This document shows, piece after piece, positions 9,101 through 13,548 of a DNA stretch of 15,711 bases. Where the stretch lies: contig JAVJRN010000078.1 in the NCBI GenBank assembly GCA_040218415.1, forward strand, positions 1 to 15,711, read 5' to 3'. Every line of letters starts with the position of its first letter. The first letter of the stretch is position 1. This stretch comes from JAVJRN01 sp040218415 (GTDB lineage Bacteria > Bacteroidota > Bacteroidia > Cytophagales > Cyclobacteriaceae). The translations under genes were made by a program, and so were the position numbers. The notes under the pieces are model-generated. The model did not search any database, had not been told where the DNA came from, and saw only the letters and a list, made by a program, of their open reading frames with translations.

Positions 9101-10468
9101 CTTGGCTACATTCACGGCAAAGGTCTGACCATTGCCATAGTACACACCTTTGATGATGTAATCTCCCCCTTCATCGGTATAAGCACCCAGCACAGCTGGT
9201 GAACTTAGGTCTGATCTTAAAATGTCGCAGATGAAACCATGATGACGTTCAGAAACTGGTTTCTCAGCATAATCATAGATTTTATCTCCATATTGTTCAT
9301 CAAATTTCCAATAGCTGTTGAGTAAATATTCTTCTCCTGTAAGGGTTATGTCTTTGTACTTACGAATGTCTGCTCTGCTACGTCCATAATCCCATAATCG
9401 CAAATCATCCAACTGACCGGCGTAATAACCGCTAAAGACATCCTTGCCATCTTTTCCTAGTTCTATGGTCGTGCGCTCAGTTGTTCCTTCTGCGAAATCT
9501 GCCTCAGCAACTCGTTTTCCGTCTACATAAAGATACATTTTGGTAGTATCGTTTACAGCAGCTACATGGTGCCATTTGCGATCGAAAGCTGTGAGGTTAT
9601 AGGCTAGACGAGACTCCAGTGTTGTACCTGTACCATCTGCATTACCATCATGATACCATTTCACTGTGCCATCCTCCGTTAGGGTGATTTTCACTACCGG
9701 TGTAGTGGTGCCAGAATCTAGCAGGGTAAGGATGGTTTGGTTTTTTACATCTACATTTCTCCACCAGGCTTCTATGGTGTAGTAGTCATTGAGCGTGATA
9801 ATTTCATCAGTGAAGTATGCATAATCATCCACACCATCAAAATCCAAACATCTACCCAGATCAGGATCAAGGGTGACTTTGGCATCTACCACTGGAGAAC
9901 CCAGCCGTGTTTCGACGGTTCCAGTGATGCGCCCATTTGGATTCAGAAACCCTACTACAGGCAAAGTACGGCTGTCGCCATTTAGGTTGTTGGTAACTAT
10001 CTCATAGCTGTAAAACTCTCCCGGAAATACATTGTAATCTACAAAGGAAGTTTGCTTCACAGGAACAGAGGTCATTAGTCGGCCATTGCGCCAAATCTGT
10101 GTCTCTGTGCCCGTAACCATAGGCCCCAACCGATCATCGATCACTTCCCATTCGACTTCTATTCTGTCGAGATATTCCCCTTGCGATGCGGCTACAATAG
10201 GGGCTTGCGGCTCCAGCTGGTAATAACCAAAGAACCCACCAACGGCTGACATATTGAGGTCAGTCTGATTGGTAACTCCCGAAAATGAAGATCCAAAATT
10301 AATTTGGGCACTCCCTCTTGTATTGGCGGTGCGCTTAGACTGTACGCCATTGAGGGCAAAATTGGAGATGGAGTAGTTTTCATCTTCCTCACAGTTGGTC
10401 TGCTGGGCGCATAGTGGACGCCCCAAAGCAATTGCCAACAGCAAAAGTGTAATGACTCTTGATATCAT
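3161..10468 (-). CDS. Giant T9SS-secreted LamG / carboxypeptidase-regulatory-like surface protein, 2435 aa
   Basis: A very large cell-surface protein, probably exported by Sec and then by the type IX system. Order of parts: signal peptide 1-21 (cut near LCA/Q); FN3-like region about 89-172; LamG (concanavalin-like) domains about 205-395 and 461-655, each opening with DGVDDY and containing a YxNGxxDExRLW-type strand; carboxypeptidase-regulatory-like beta segments at about 179-204, 411-457 and 695-790; a long Ser/Thr-rich region 1030-1340 starting near a PPGD motif; a Gly/Asp/Ile-rich insert about 1345-1452; Big_5-like Ig about 1694-1808; an Ig-like region about 1811-1918; X domain 1924-2045; two GWNWVS repeats 2053-2210; second X domain 2233-2336; and a T9SS type A sorting domain about 2348-2435 with VEVFPNP and a final KILVQ strand. 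LamG domains commonly bind glycans or matrix, so an adhesin or carbohydrate-binding role is inferred; no catalytic motif is visible. It starts 19 nt after the S74 gene and ends overlapping the next gene. Confidence 0.93.
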   Translation of the reverse strand: MISRVITLLLLAIALGRPLCAQQTNCEEDENYSISNFALNGVQSKRTANTRGSAQINFGSSFSGVTNQTDLNMSAVGGFFGYYQLEPQAPIVAASQGEYLDRIEVEWEVIDDRLGPMVTGTETQIWRNGRLMTSVPVKQTSFVDYNVFPGEFYSYEIVTNNLNGDSRTLPVVGFLNPNGRITGTVETRLGSPVVDAKVTLDPDLGRCLDFDGVDDYAYFTDEIITLNDYYTIEAWWRNVDVKNQTILTLLDSGTTTPVVKITLTEDGTVKWYHDGNADGTGTTLESRLAYNLTAFDRKWHHVAAVNDTTKMYLYVDGKRVAEADFAEGTTERTTIELGKDGKDVFSGYYAGQLDDLRLWDYGRSRADIRKYKDITLTGEEYLLNSYWKFDEQYGDKIYDYAEKPVSERHHGFICDILRSDLSSPAVLGAYTDEGGDYIIKGVYYGNGQTFAVNVAKETPIGFSLKMDGVDDYISYHFDRFEYSDAFTLEGWFKSAVSDDMTIYQVTNPETDDELFSVGLNTSGNFVVSSAFDGNATSITSSAAYNDEFWYHYAVTYDGASMKLYINSQEVGSTGVGAFDPILTRYVIGRSGTKDSDAGANYFNGWVDEMRLWNYARTATQVSATQNQVIPGDEQGIVDPEGDLGVSAYWNLGEGQGIIITDATPNNHSGEFKNAQVVDVDGEEIVTNWEGDDIPLQIEFFNHAFEPNSRNVSLDPSVTAVDRVDFTDISLLTVSGFVRFEGTNCFTEGVEVFVNGASSVPPVKSDESGKWFVEFEPGTQGQVLTFEKEDHEFVPAFIELPLMVRPIAGMSVSNTTKRKLKGIVAGGECHLPIGAAGDIQVIVSTQPYCYSDTVVVDEFGNFEFPSLPPQDYIVFVEHSDPGIQTYFDQRGALEVSLLTEDDSIGFIYRAPLEVAITGLEVAAGCDKIVLEQYTKPTLGVKVFENYFGGQCNKVNGQLTINDDISDLNQQTIDFSNGHGSYKLAVGVPNILSGGAKPYQKRIQVVAKDQFNRQGDAIEWVYVTGDKPRNVDFATTTPEIPYMILRSPPGDQSMTYLEEGQTFSNSMQLALASDIENNVYGELSLGGKVVTDAGSPVFTTQLEVETQKTTTGSLTFGSSLTSSSEVQQEITTTQAISTVPGFGDVYVGGAMNLLYGITDKLTFDGCEVVLSEDITFFPDGFHTTFIYSEDFIIGTVIPELESIGDTDGAEMWKQIIIMNSLLKKAAKFEENISFDGGAELSRSMTESITSSMTYETSVFIEPSIGDEFGFEVNGNGFSAGRNTKMRIQMGQSSNSTLNKTRTIGYKFADDDFGDNFTVNIKSDPVYGTPVFDMVSGASSCPYEGKVIDYAKGLNDLALDPIIQDLGKDILFARASDLIGNVGIGAVLDVVDGIDDILDGIGIESGLGDVISEDNIDEAISFIDENVNGDDTPEDRFLDLFTATFDKPGVSYKNVYREGVQLSVDRNSAVNVPEDQSAVFHITLGNTSETGEPAVHYLQLMNETNVNNAPISLTGEAINAPLGFLLEPGKQIDLTLEISKGPEAFQYDSIGIMLFSICEREHAISRGFNTPDAPFIDIVYLDVSFIEVCSPITIFDPGDDWVITQANNDEMDVTLTDYVRDRSDFTEVKLQYREKIEGQPWINAVETPKADLNAGSTILTWDVASLDDGVYELRALTFCDAVPDPRSSEVLTGTIDRKPPALFGTPSPIDAILGRDDQISIEFDEAISCADIISLGIPVSLAEGEANNVAISNTETGLFMEGIVTCEDNKLIIVPDIQNKFLEEQVIRVDVLGMTDELGNQQKETITWEFLVRRNPLVWLGGDIQSIIYEGESPQFVRQIKNNGAFAVNVNLSGALDVQTLNETSLPSWLTASPRSFQLQPGATQDVTLTISDQIGGGEYQDIVTAATSFGAPELRFDIRVLCQEPVWEIDPALFENSMNFTGQLDIRGELSTDEFDFVAAFVGNELRGIGQVTYTPELENIPGEHPYLVFMTLYTNSTTNEMIEFQVWDASRCQLYGQVLENYEISINTVALGSPTNPMDITVTNDVIQKVPLSRGWNWVSFNLYGTTTATNYILNSLDNTRGDIVKSREAFSQYVPGLGWVGPLTQMDSTQAFRIKLTKADTLVLVGSPIDFETTFVELEPGWNWVSFLPPVGMELNEALSSLNPTADFIIKSQRNFAQYVDFQGWIGSLDFLRPNQGYLIYTDRAARIEYPVNDANARAEDIPEEKVVPLPDGWNITEENYEFNGNIILSTSGIKATSGDIIGLFNGEELLGFGEAKYLDFLDKHYFFITAYTNESFEDLDIKLVRDNKEYRALNKVSLVVNHVTGKIDSPAIAQFENQALAISPSTLSNVEVFPNPIVELSTLSIQLEKATNTTVTLHNLTGQVLYQIYDGQLAVGKHTFSIDKDAPESKLSTGLYLIQVQTDDEVQTLKILVQ
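3164..3427 (-). other. T9SS type A C-terminal sorting domain
   Basis: Residues about 2348-2435 of the giant protein. They show the FPNP motif, a THNLTGQV-like strand (here TLHNLTGQVLY), a GLYLIQV strand and a terminal KILVQ. This matches the Por secretion tail that directs outer-membrane passage and usually cleavage and anchoring to surface lipopolysaccharide in Bacteroidota. Confidence 0.93.
3461..3772 (-). repeat. X domain, second copy in the giant T9SS protein
   Basis: Residues about 2233-2336, opening GWNITEENYEFNGNI, with IIGLFNGEELLGFGEA and YFFITAYTNES in the centre. It lies directly before the sorting domain and is the most diverged of the four X copies. Confidence 0.65.
3839..4312 (-). 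repeat. Tandem GWNWVS modules in the giant T9SS protein
   Basis: Two units of about 85 residues (about 2053-2126 and 2140-2210) share GWNWVSF, then DIVKSREAFSQY against FIIKSQRNFAQY, then GWVGPL against GWIGSL, and then a hydrophobic strand (AFRIKL or GYLIYT). This kind of module recurs in secreted Bacteroidota proteins. Its function is unknown. Confidence 0.8.
4334..4699 (-). repeat. X domain, first copy in the giant T9SS protein
   Basis: Residues about 1924-2045: W at the start, FENSMNFTGQL, FVAAFVGNELRGIGQV, YLVFMTLYTNS, FQVWD and ALGSPTNPMDITV. It aligns strand by strand with the two X copies of the downstream protein, including the motif order FNM, VAAF, FMTLYTN, FxVWD and GSP. Confidence 0.72.
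8504..9088 (-). other. Second LamG (concanavalin-like) domain
   Basis: Residues about 461-655, with FSLKMDGVDDYISY at the start, FTLEGWFK, WYHYAVTYDGASMKLYIN, VIGRSG, and a FNGWVDEMRLWNYART strand near the end, closing with YWNLGEG. It is paralogous to the first LamG domain. It sits between beta segments (GQTFAVNVAKE before, NHAFEPNSRNV after) that look like halves of another fold. Confidence 0.88.
9284..9856 (-). other. First LamG (concanavalin-like) domain
   Basis: Residues about 205-395, with CLDFDGVDDYAYF, YTIEAWWRN, WHHVAAVNDTTKMYLYVDG, AGQLDDLRLWDYGRSR and YWKFDE. All landmarks of the LamG_3/concanavalin-like fold are present. It is flanked by carboxypeptidase-regulatory-like strands GRITGTV...PVVDAKVTL and TDEGGDYIIKGVYYG. 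Confidence 0.88.
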
Positions 10469-10487
10469 ACGATTGGGATTAAGATGA

Positions 10488-12311
10488 TTACTTGTTCTGA
10501 CCTATTGTGCTACCTGCCTCTATATTTACCTGCAACAGTTTCTCGATAGCGGCTACTTTCTCTGCAAGCGCACTCACTTCTTTTACTTCTGCTTTGAGTG
10601 TAGATACCTTACCTTTTAGTACTGCGTTTTCTGCTTCCAGTACTTGTATCTTTTTGTAGAGCTCCTGAGTAGCAGAGACATTGAGCATGGAAATGGCTTC
10701 ATAGTCCACTACATGGAAGTCATCTATCCATTTGCCATAGACGAATAGCGACTCTGGCTGATAGTCTAATGCCACAGTAAATGTCTGCGCATCAATTACT
10801 TCAAGCACCGCTGTTTCTCGGATTTCTTCTTTATTAGTCAGCAACTTGATCTTATCTCCAGCTATCAGTTCATGAGCGTGCTCGACTGAAATCGAAAGCG
10901 TGTTATTATCAAACTGATATTTCTTTGCTGATTGATAGATATTAGGAATTACTTCTCTCCTTGTGGTAACTGCCTCAGGATAAACTGCTGCGACCTCTTG
11001 TGCGATTACTTTTTTGAAAGTCCTGCTATCAAATTTCACCTGATCTATCATCTCATAGTCAGTTACCTTGATTTGGTTTAACAAATCTAAATCTGCTTGC
11101 CTATTGGATACACCTTTAATCTTTTTGATCCTGCTATCAGAGGAAGTAAAAGTACTGTACACAGCAATCGAACCACCACAAAGCACATCATCCTCAAAAA
11201 TGGCCGATGAGTTCTGAAATGCCTGCCCGTTGTACGGAATCCAAGTGGATGAGCCTTGTGCTTCACTATTGTAATATGCAGTTGTAACTCCCGGATCTGC
11301 AAATCCATTTTGGACATAGAGAGGTACATTATAATCGCTGGTGTTTGATCCACCTACAGATAATCTAGAAAGTTGGTTGGTTCCAGAAGGATCTAGAAAA
11401 TAATTGGAATTATTATTATCATAAATTGTTCCAGACGTATGCATATCACCAGTCAAATACAACTTACCATCAACTTCCAAAGTTTCTTCAATATAAACGT
11501 CTCCTTTTGCAGTGGCGTTATTATTATTATATCCTCCATTGGCAACAACAATATTTTCATGATAACTGGTGCCATCTATCTCTAAGTTATTTTCAATAAA
11601 AACATCTCCGGTTGCGGTGGCATAATCTATGCTACTGGTGCCGTCCCAAACCCGAAATGCACCCAGGCTATCTACAGTAGCTTTTACCTGACCAGCAATT
11701 TGGAAATGGATACTACCAGTACCTGTGGTATCTGAGTCGGCATTGATACTTGTGCCAGAAGGATTATTTATTGATGCTGCTGGACCGCCAAACTCTGCGG
11801 TATTCAAAGAGGTGCCATCATTAAATACAATACGACCATCACCTCCTTGAAGTCTTAACGAGCCCTGAGCTAAGACTATGTCTCCACCATTGATTTTAAG
11901 GCTGTCTTCGGAAATAATTACATTTCCGGTGGAGGGAAATTTGTTGCTATTCCCATTGATGGCTAATGCATAGGGAAATGTTCCCATTTCTAACCGTGGT
12001 GTCATTTCAGCATTATTTTCTACCGCAATACCTACATAATAAGTGCGGTCAAATGGAAGTGTGGCAATAGAAGTGTTTTCGCCAAGGTTTACTTGAAACA
12101 CGCCATTTCTCAGCTCTAAACTTGAATAGACATCTGTCCATAATGCCGACCCGTCAGTAGTGGTGTCATATATTTTGAAAGTGACTTTATAGAAGCCATC
12201 GTCGAGTGCTCGTTCTTTACGATCGCGAAGTACTCCTTGTACTGATATTGTTTGAGCAAACAATAGGGTGCCAGTAATAGTTAATAGAAATGTAGCTAGT
12301 AAATGTTTCAT
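10488..12311 (-). CDS. Secreted tail-fibre-like protein with S74 intramolecular chaperone domain, 607 aa
   Basis: Numbering is from ATG 12311. Residues 1-19 are a clean signal peptide (cut near LLFA/Q). Residues 20-118 form the beta domain common at the start of Bacteroidota tail-fibre-domain proteins (GVLRDRKERALDDG, MTPRLEMGTFPYA). A repetitive stalk follows, with GDVFIENNLEIDG and GDVYIEETLEVDG units and a phage-fibre motif IYDNNNSNYFLDPSGT at 296-311. The S74 domain spans about 388-557: SSDSRIKK at 390, VIAQEVAAVYPEAV at 435, an inserted beta region about 455-532, and VDYEAISMLNVSATQEL at 535. A coiled coil runs from about 548 to 595. S74 domains assemble trimeric beta fibres and usually cut themselves off at the Ser of SDxR. 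An in-frame ATG at 12362, 6 nt after GGGGA, would add 17 residues; I prefer 12311 because it gives a normal signal peptide. It is probably the first gene of the three-gene operon. Confidence 0.88.
   Translation of the reverse strand: MKHLLATFLLTITGTLLFAQTISVQGVLRDRKERALDDGFYKVTFKIYDTTTDGSALWTDVYSSLELRNGVFQVNLGENTSIATLPFDRTYYVGIAVENNAEMTPRLEMGTFPYALAINGNSNKFPSTGNVIISEDSLKINGGDIVLAQGSLRLQGGDGRIVFNDGTSLNTAEFGGPAASINNPSGTSINADSDTTGTGSIHFQIAGQVKATVDSLGAFRVWDGTSSIDYATATGDVFIENNLEIDGTSYHENIVVANGGYNNNNATAKGDVYIEETLEVDGKLYLTGDMHTSGTIYDNNNSNYFLDPSGTNQLSRLSVGGSNTSDYNVPLYVQNGFADPGVTTAYYNSEAQGSSTWIPYNGQAFQNSSAIFEDDVLCGGSIAVYSTFTSSDSRIKKIKGVSNRQADLDLLNQIKVTDYEMIDQVKFDSRTFKKVIAQEVAAVYPEAVTTRREVIPNIYQSAKKYQFDNNTLSISVEHAHELIAGDKIKLLTNKEEIRETAVLEVIDAQTFTVALDYQPESLFVYGKWIDDFHVVDYEAISMLNVSATQELYKKIQVLEAENAVLKGKVSTLKAEVKEVSALAEKVAAIEKLLQVNIEAGSTIGQNK
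11361..11426 (-). other. Phage tail-fibre collar-like motif in the S74 protein
   Basis: The stretch IYDNNNSNYFLDPSGT followed by NQLSRL matches the [YF]D-x-[DN]N-x-x-[YF][YF]-x-DP-x-[GS]T pattern that recurs in phage tail and side fibres ahead of repeats or chaperone domains. Together with the S74 domain it points to a trimeric fibre architecture. Confidence 0.65.
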
Positions 12312-12350
12312 GTGGAGTTTAATTATTTTGACATGCAATATGTCCACATG
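12309..12350 (-). promoter_or_regulatory. Hairpin enclosing the S74 gene start codon
   Basis: Perfect 8-bp inverted repeat: CATGTGGA at 12309-12316 and TCCACATG at 12343-12350, separated by 26 nt. In the minus-strand mRNA the 3' arm contains the preferred AUG (12311-12309) and the bases just before it. A second small stem, GACAT/ATGTC with a 5-nt loop, lies inside it. The structure could hide the start codon and control initiation. If translation begins at the upstream ATG (12362) the hairpin lies inside the coding region instead. Confidence 0.5.
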
Positions 12351-12554
12351 CTCAGGTTTCATCAATAGTCCCCGGGGTTCTATTTGAATGGAAGAACGAT
12401 GAAAGATTTGGTATTATCGTTGAATAATTTTAAATCATCGATTAAAATATTATTGATTTCTAGATTATTGAAGAAACTATAACCCTGCTTCCAAACACAT
12501 TGTATTCCTGTTGGGTAGCGATTATTAGTACTTTTTTGAAGTGCTGTTCATTTT

Positions 12555-12580
12555 CTTAAAAAAACCTTCATTTTTTCAAG
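12555..12580 (-). terminator. A/T-rich inverted repeat, possible weak terminator
   Basis: On the minus strand CTTGAAAAAA is followed by TGAAGG and then TTTTTTTAAG, a 10-bp stem with one G-T pair and a 6-nt loop. The 3' arm doubles as a T-run. It lies about 110 bp after the regulator's stop. The stem is almost pure A-T, so termination efficiency is doubtful. Confidence 0.3.
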
Positions 12581-12601
12581 AGCGTTTATCTCAAATTTTA
12601 A

Positions 12602-12638
12602 ACCTGTTCAGTGTTGACCCTTTGGTGCTTGAATAGGT
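12602..12638. terminator. Imperfect hairpin downstream of the response regulator
   Basis: The arms ACCTGTTCA (12602-12610) and TGAATAGGT (12630-12638) pair over 9 positions, fully with one G-U on the plus strand and with one A-C mismatch on the minus strand. An inner ACC/GGT pair lies in the 19-nt loop. On the minus strand it is followed only by TTTAAAATTTG, so it may be a weak terminator of the regulator gene or a protein-binding site. Confidence 0.35.
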
Positions 12639-12690
12639 GTAAATAGCATAAATACTTTTACAGGTAATGTTTAGATAGATAAAATAAGGA

Positions 12691-13296
12691 TCAAATATCC
12701 CTAAGCAAGTCCCTATTTGCCATAGCCCAAGATAGCAGTGCATTGTTGGTCGGTTCTAATTCCAATTTTGAACAGATTCTATGACGTTGGTTTTTAATCG
12801 TGTTGACGGATAAGAAATACTCCTCGGCTATTTGTTTGGAAGTTCGGTTCTCAGATATTCGCTTCACAATTTTGAGCTCAGCTAAAGTCAATCTATCTAA
12901 GACTCTGGTTGACCCAACGTTGCTTTGACGCATTTTGTGATTGAGTAAAGCAATTTCAATAATAGGTTGTAGTTCAGACTTAGTATAGGGCTTGAGGAGA
13001 TATCCACATGGTAGTGTTTCTTTTGCTCTTTTCAGTGTTTCTTCATCGCCGTAAGCGGTCAGAAAAACAAATGGAAATTGATGTTCTTCTTTTATATGTT
13101 GTGCCACGTCAATACCGTCGAGTTTACCGCTTAAATGGATATCAAGAATAGCAAAGTCAGGCTGTTCAGTTGCTATTCGTTGTAATGCTTGGGTGTAATT
13201 AAGTGCTGGATCTGTGGTGTCATATCCGAGTTTTTTTAATGAACTGCAAAGGTTGTCAGCTACTATTATTTCATCTTCGACGACAAGTATTTTCAA
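12691..13296 (-). CDS. Response regulator, REC plus LuxR-type HTH, 201 aa
   Basis: A cytoplasmic DNA-binding regulator. The receiver domain (1-120) has the acidic pair E7/D8 in VVEDE, the phospho-acceptor D52 in FAILDIHLSG, the switch residue T80 in VFLTAYG and the conserved K102-P103 in YLLKPY. The LuxR/NarL-type HTH is at about 136-181 (LTLAELKIVKRI, SKQIAEEYFLSVNTIKN, KLEL), so it should bind DNA when phosphorylated. The only usable start for the full receiver domain is TTG at 13296; no in-frame ATG lies upstream before a TAA. It follows the sensor kinase in the same direction after a 252-bp gap, so they are very likely cognate although the gap suggests a separate promoter. The S74/T9SS operon lies directly downstream and is a candidate target, by position only. 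Confidence 0.92.
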   Translation of the reverse strand: MKILVVEDEIIVADNLCSSLKKLGYDTTDPALNYTQALQRIATEQPDFAILDIHLSGKLDGIDVAQHIKEEHQFPFVFLTAYGDEETLKRAKETLPCGYLLKPYTKSELQPIIEIALLNHKMRQSNVGSTRVLDRLTLAELKIVKRISENRTSKQIAEEYFLSVNTIKNQRHRICSKLELEPTNNALLSWAMANRDLLRDI

Positions 13297-13307
13297 GTTG
13301 ATTTCAT
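13293..13307 (-). promoter_or_regulatory. Four-codon leader ORF overlapping the TTG start of the regulator
   Basis: ATG AAA TCA ACT TGA runs from 13307 to 13293 in another frame; its TGA shares two bases with the TTG start codon (TTGA). A ribosome ending this mini-ORF would be positioned to re-initiate at the weak TTG. It may be chance in AT-rich DNA. Confidence 0.3.
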
Positions 13308-13341
13308 TTAGTTAGGCATTCCTTGCTTTGTGTTGACATCC

Positions 13342-13349
13342 CAAATATA
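13342..13349 (-). promoter_or_regulatory. Candidate Bacteroidota -7 promoter box for the response regulator
   Basis: TATATTTG on the minus strand matches the Bacteroidota -7 consensus TAnnTTTG exactly and lies about 45 nt before the TTG start. The -33 partner is poor: the nearest candidate, ATTG, is only 15 nt upstream instead of the usual 19-21, so the assignment is tentative. Confidence 0.4.
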
Positions 13350-13357
13350 TTCTAGAA

Positions 13358-13373
13358 TTAATATCAATATTAA
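13358..13373. promoter_or_regulatory. Palindrome in the regulator's upstream region, possible operator
   Basis: TTAATAT-CA-ATATTAA is a perfect inverted repeat of 7-bp arms. It lies 8 bp upstream of the candidate -7 box, in what would be the promoter spacer, a usual place for an autoregulatory site. The pure A/T arms make chance occurrence possible. Confidence 0.35.
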
Positions 13374-13548
13374 GATTTTGGCAAGCAAAGAATTGAAATT
13401 TGTGTTCCACTGTTTAATGTTAGCTCTTCTGCAAACCATTAACGATTCGATTTTTCACATTTTTTGAGTAAATAGCTAATGTCGTCGATGTTAATTTGAA
13501 GTGGGAGGCATCATTAATTGTATTTTTCAAAAAAGCATCTTCAGTTAT

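Larger units (their letters stand above)
12312..12690. other. Non-coding region between response regulator and S74 operon
   Basis: This is 379 bp with no convincing gene on either strand; only the short 5' extension of the S74 frame (from 12362) enters it. It should hold the 3' end of the regulator transcript and the promoter of the three-gene operon. I see two inverted repeats (12555-12580 and 12602-12638), a CCCCGGGG palindrome at 12370-12377 and the start-codon hairpin. No exact Bacteroidota -7 box (TAnnTTTG) reading toward the operon was found; the closest, TAAAATTTG around 12595, has one extra base. Confidence 0.7.

Noticed and set aside
10192..10431. 79-codon minus-strand frame inside the start of the giant T9SS gene
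   Set aside because: It lies wholly within the 2435-residue gene in another frame and shows no recognisable domain.
11087..11353. 88-codon minus-strand frame inside the S74 gene
   Set aside because: It is a shadow frame of the S74 coding region, with low-complexity residues and no signal or domain.
10488..12311. Prophage or tail-like particle remnant because of the S74 domain
   Set aside because: There are no capsid, baseplate, tail-tube, integrase or lysis genes nearby, and the protein has a Sec signal peptide and sits in a surface-protein operon.
12370..12377. CCCCGGGG palindrome as an operator
   Set aside because: It is only 8 bp. Its GGGG half is better explained as a possible ribosome-binding sequence for the upstream ATG at 12362.
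12435..12510. Promoter for the S74 operon (TTTG near 12494 with TAATCTAG downstream on the minus strand)
   Set aside because: The -7 element matches only 4 of 6 fixed positions, which is too weak to call in AT-rich DNA.
13520..13548. Intrinsic terminator after the sensor kinase (run of T on the minus strand)
   Set aside because: The T-run is not preceded by any stable stem.
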